From assembly GCF_900142445.1 (NCBI RefSeq), contig NZ_FRAV01000012.1, forward strand, positions 57,777 to 121,776: 64,000 bases of DNA, given 5' to 3'. Source of the DNA: Chryseobacterium polytrichastri. Its GTDB lineage: Bacteria; Bacteroidota; Bacteroidia; Flavobacteriales; Weeksellaceae. A program made the translations under genes and the position numbers. Below the pieces are notes generated by a model that did no database searches, had not been told where the DNA came from, and saw nothing but the letters and a program-made list of their open reading frames with translations. Below, piece by piece: positions 63,852 to 64,000 of this stretch; the first letter of the stretch is position 1; the number at the start of each line of letters is the position of its first letter.

Positions 63852-63880
63852 AAGAGACTGACCTTTTCGGTCAGTCTCTT
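63852..63880. terminator. Strong hairpin near the right edge
   Basis: AAGAGACTGACC / GGTCAGTCTCTT with a five-base loop. It probably terminates a gene beyond the window, read on the minus strand. Confidence 0.65.
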
Positions 63881-63900
63881 ATCATATACTAGTATATGAT
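63881..63900. repeat. Perfect 20-bp palindrome
   Basis: ATCATATACTAGTATATGAT is its own reverse complement and directly abuts the hairpin at 63852-63880. Its role is unknown. Confidence 0.5.
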
Positions 63901-64000
63901 AAAAAGAGAAATATAATAATCTAAATCAGGGTAAGACGTTAGGGCAATAAACATATCAGGATATTTTTCAGCAATTCAATAGGATGAGGAAAAATACAAT

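Larger units (their letters stand above)
62579..64000. other. Gene-free right end with nested repeats
   Basis: About 1.4 kb without an intact gene. It contains a thioredoxin-like remnant (62670-62843), an inverted fragment and a full copy of the GTTTAAAC element, a 194-bp tandem repeat and two terminator-like hairpins. Confidence 0.65.

Overview
The window looks like chromosomal DNA of a Bacteroidota member in the Weeksellaceae, most likely Chryseobacterium or a close relative. The evidence is low GC, T9SS-type sorting domains, many secreted proteins opening with a 'GQ(I/V)GIxTxxP' signature, TPR/LuxR hybrid regulators, and TAnnTTTG promoter boxes. No tRNA, rRNA, CRISPR array, transposase or replication origin was seen.

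Layout. 1-1039 is the start of a urease operon (ureA-ureB-ureC, minus; ureC runs off the left edge). 1197-7148 carries an AsmA-like giant, several small proteins (CsbD-like, lysine-rich, DUF892) and an AraC regulator. 7595-14212 is a plus-strand run of hydrolase-type genes: two class-C beta-lactamase-like serine hydrolases, a kinase-like phosphotransferase, a membrane-sensor AraC protein, an alpha/beta hydrolase and a retropepsin-like protease. 14265-15670 is a degenerate duplication containing a ghost of the response regulator that follows it. 15487-21637 holds a two-component system, a T9SS cargo protein and a TPR-LuxR regulator.

21811-28335 has a sulfur theme. A Crp/Fnr regulator with two YeeE/YedE-type transporters converges on an ergothioneine operon (egtD, egtB, ABC ATPase, permease/binding-protein fusion). 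The binding domain of the fusion appears circularly permuted: its C-terminal half is encoded before its N-terminal half. 28504-35297 is an orphan type VI secretion island: VgrG, a caspase-fold-like candidate effector with a His/Cys dyad, a membrane protein, several unknown or broken ORFs and a PAAR-like DUF4280 protein.

35532-37933 is a VOC / MFS / DeoR locus built around a perfect 40-bp palindrome. 38073-42000 encodes two large secreted proteins. 42756-50029 has RidA, a Crp-family regulator and a CzcA-type metal efflux operon. 50231-54524 has a TonB-type outer-membrane receptor divergent from a kinase/OmpR-type pair; four GTTAA(T/A) direct repeats spaced exactly 11 bp apart lie between them. 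54628-62578 has more secreted proteins, an SDR/GlcG-like/AraC operon and a TPR-LuxR regulator divergent from a tandem pair of paralogous secreted proteins. From 62579 to the right edge there is no intact gene, only a thioredoxin-like remnant and a nested array of a MITE-like repeat whose ends carry GTTTAAAC. Related copies or fragments lie at 23592, 28448 and 55684.

All identifications come from reading motifs in the translated sequence; no database search was run.
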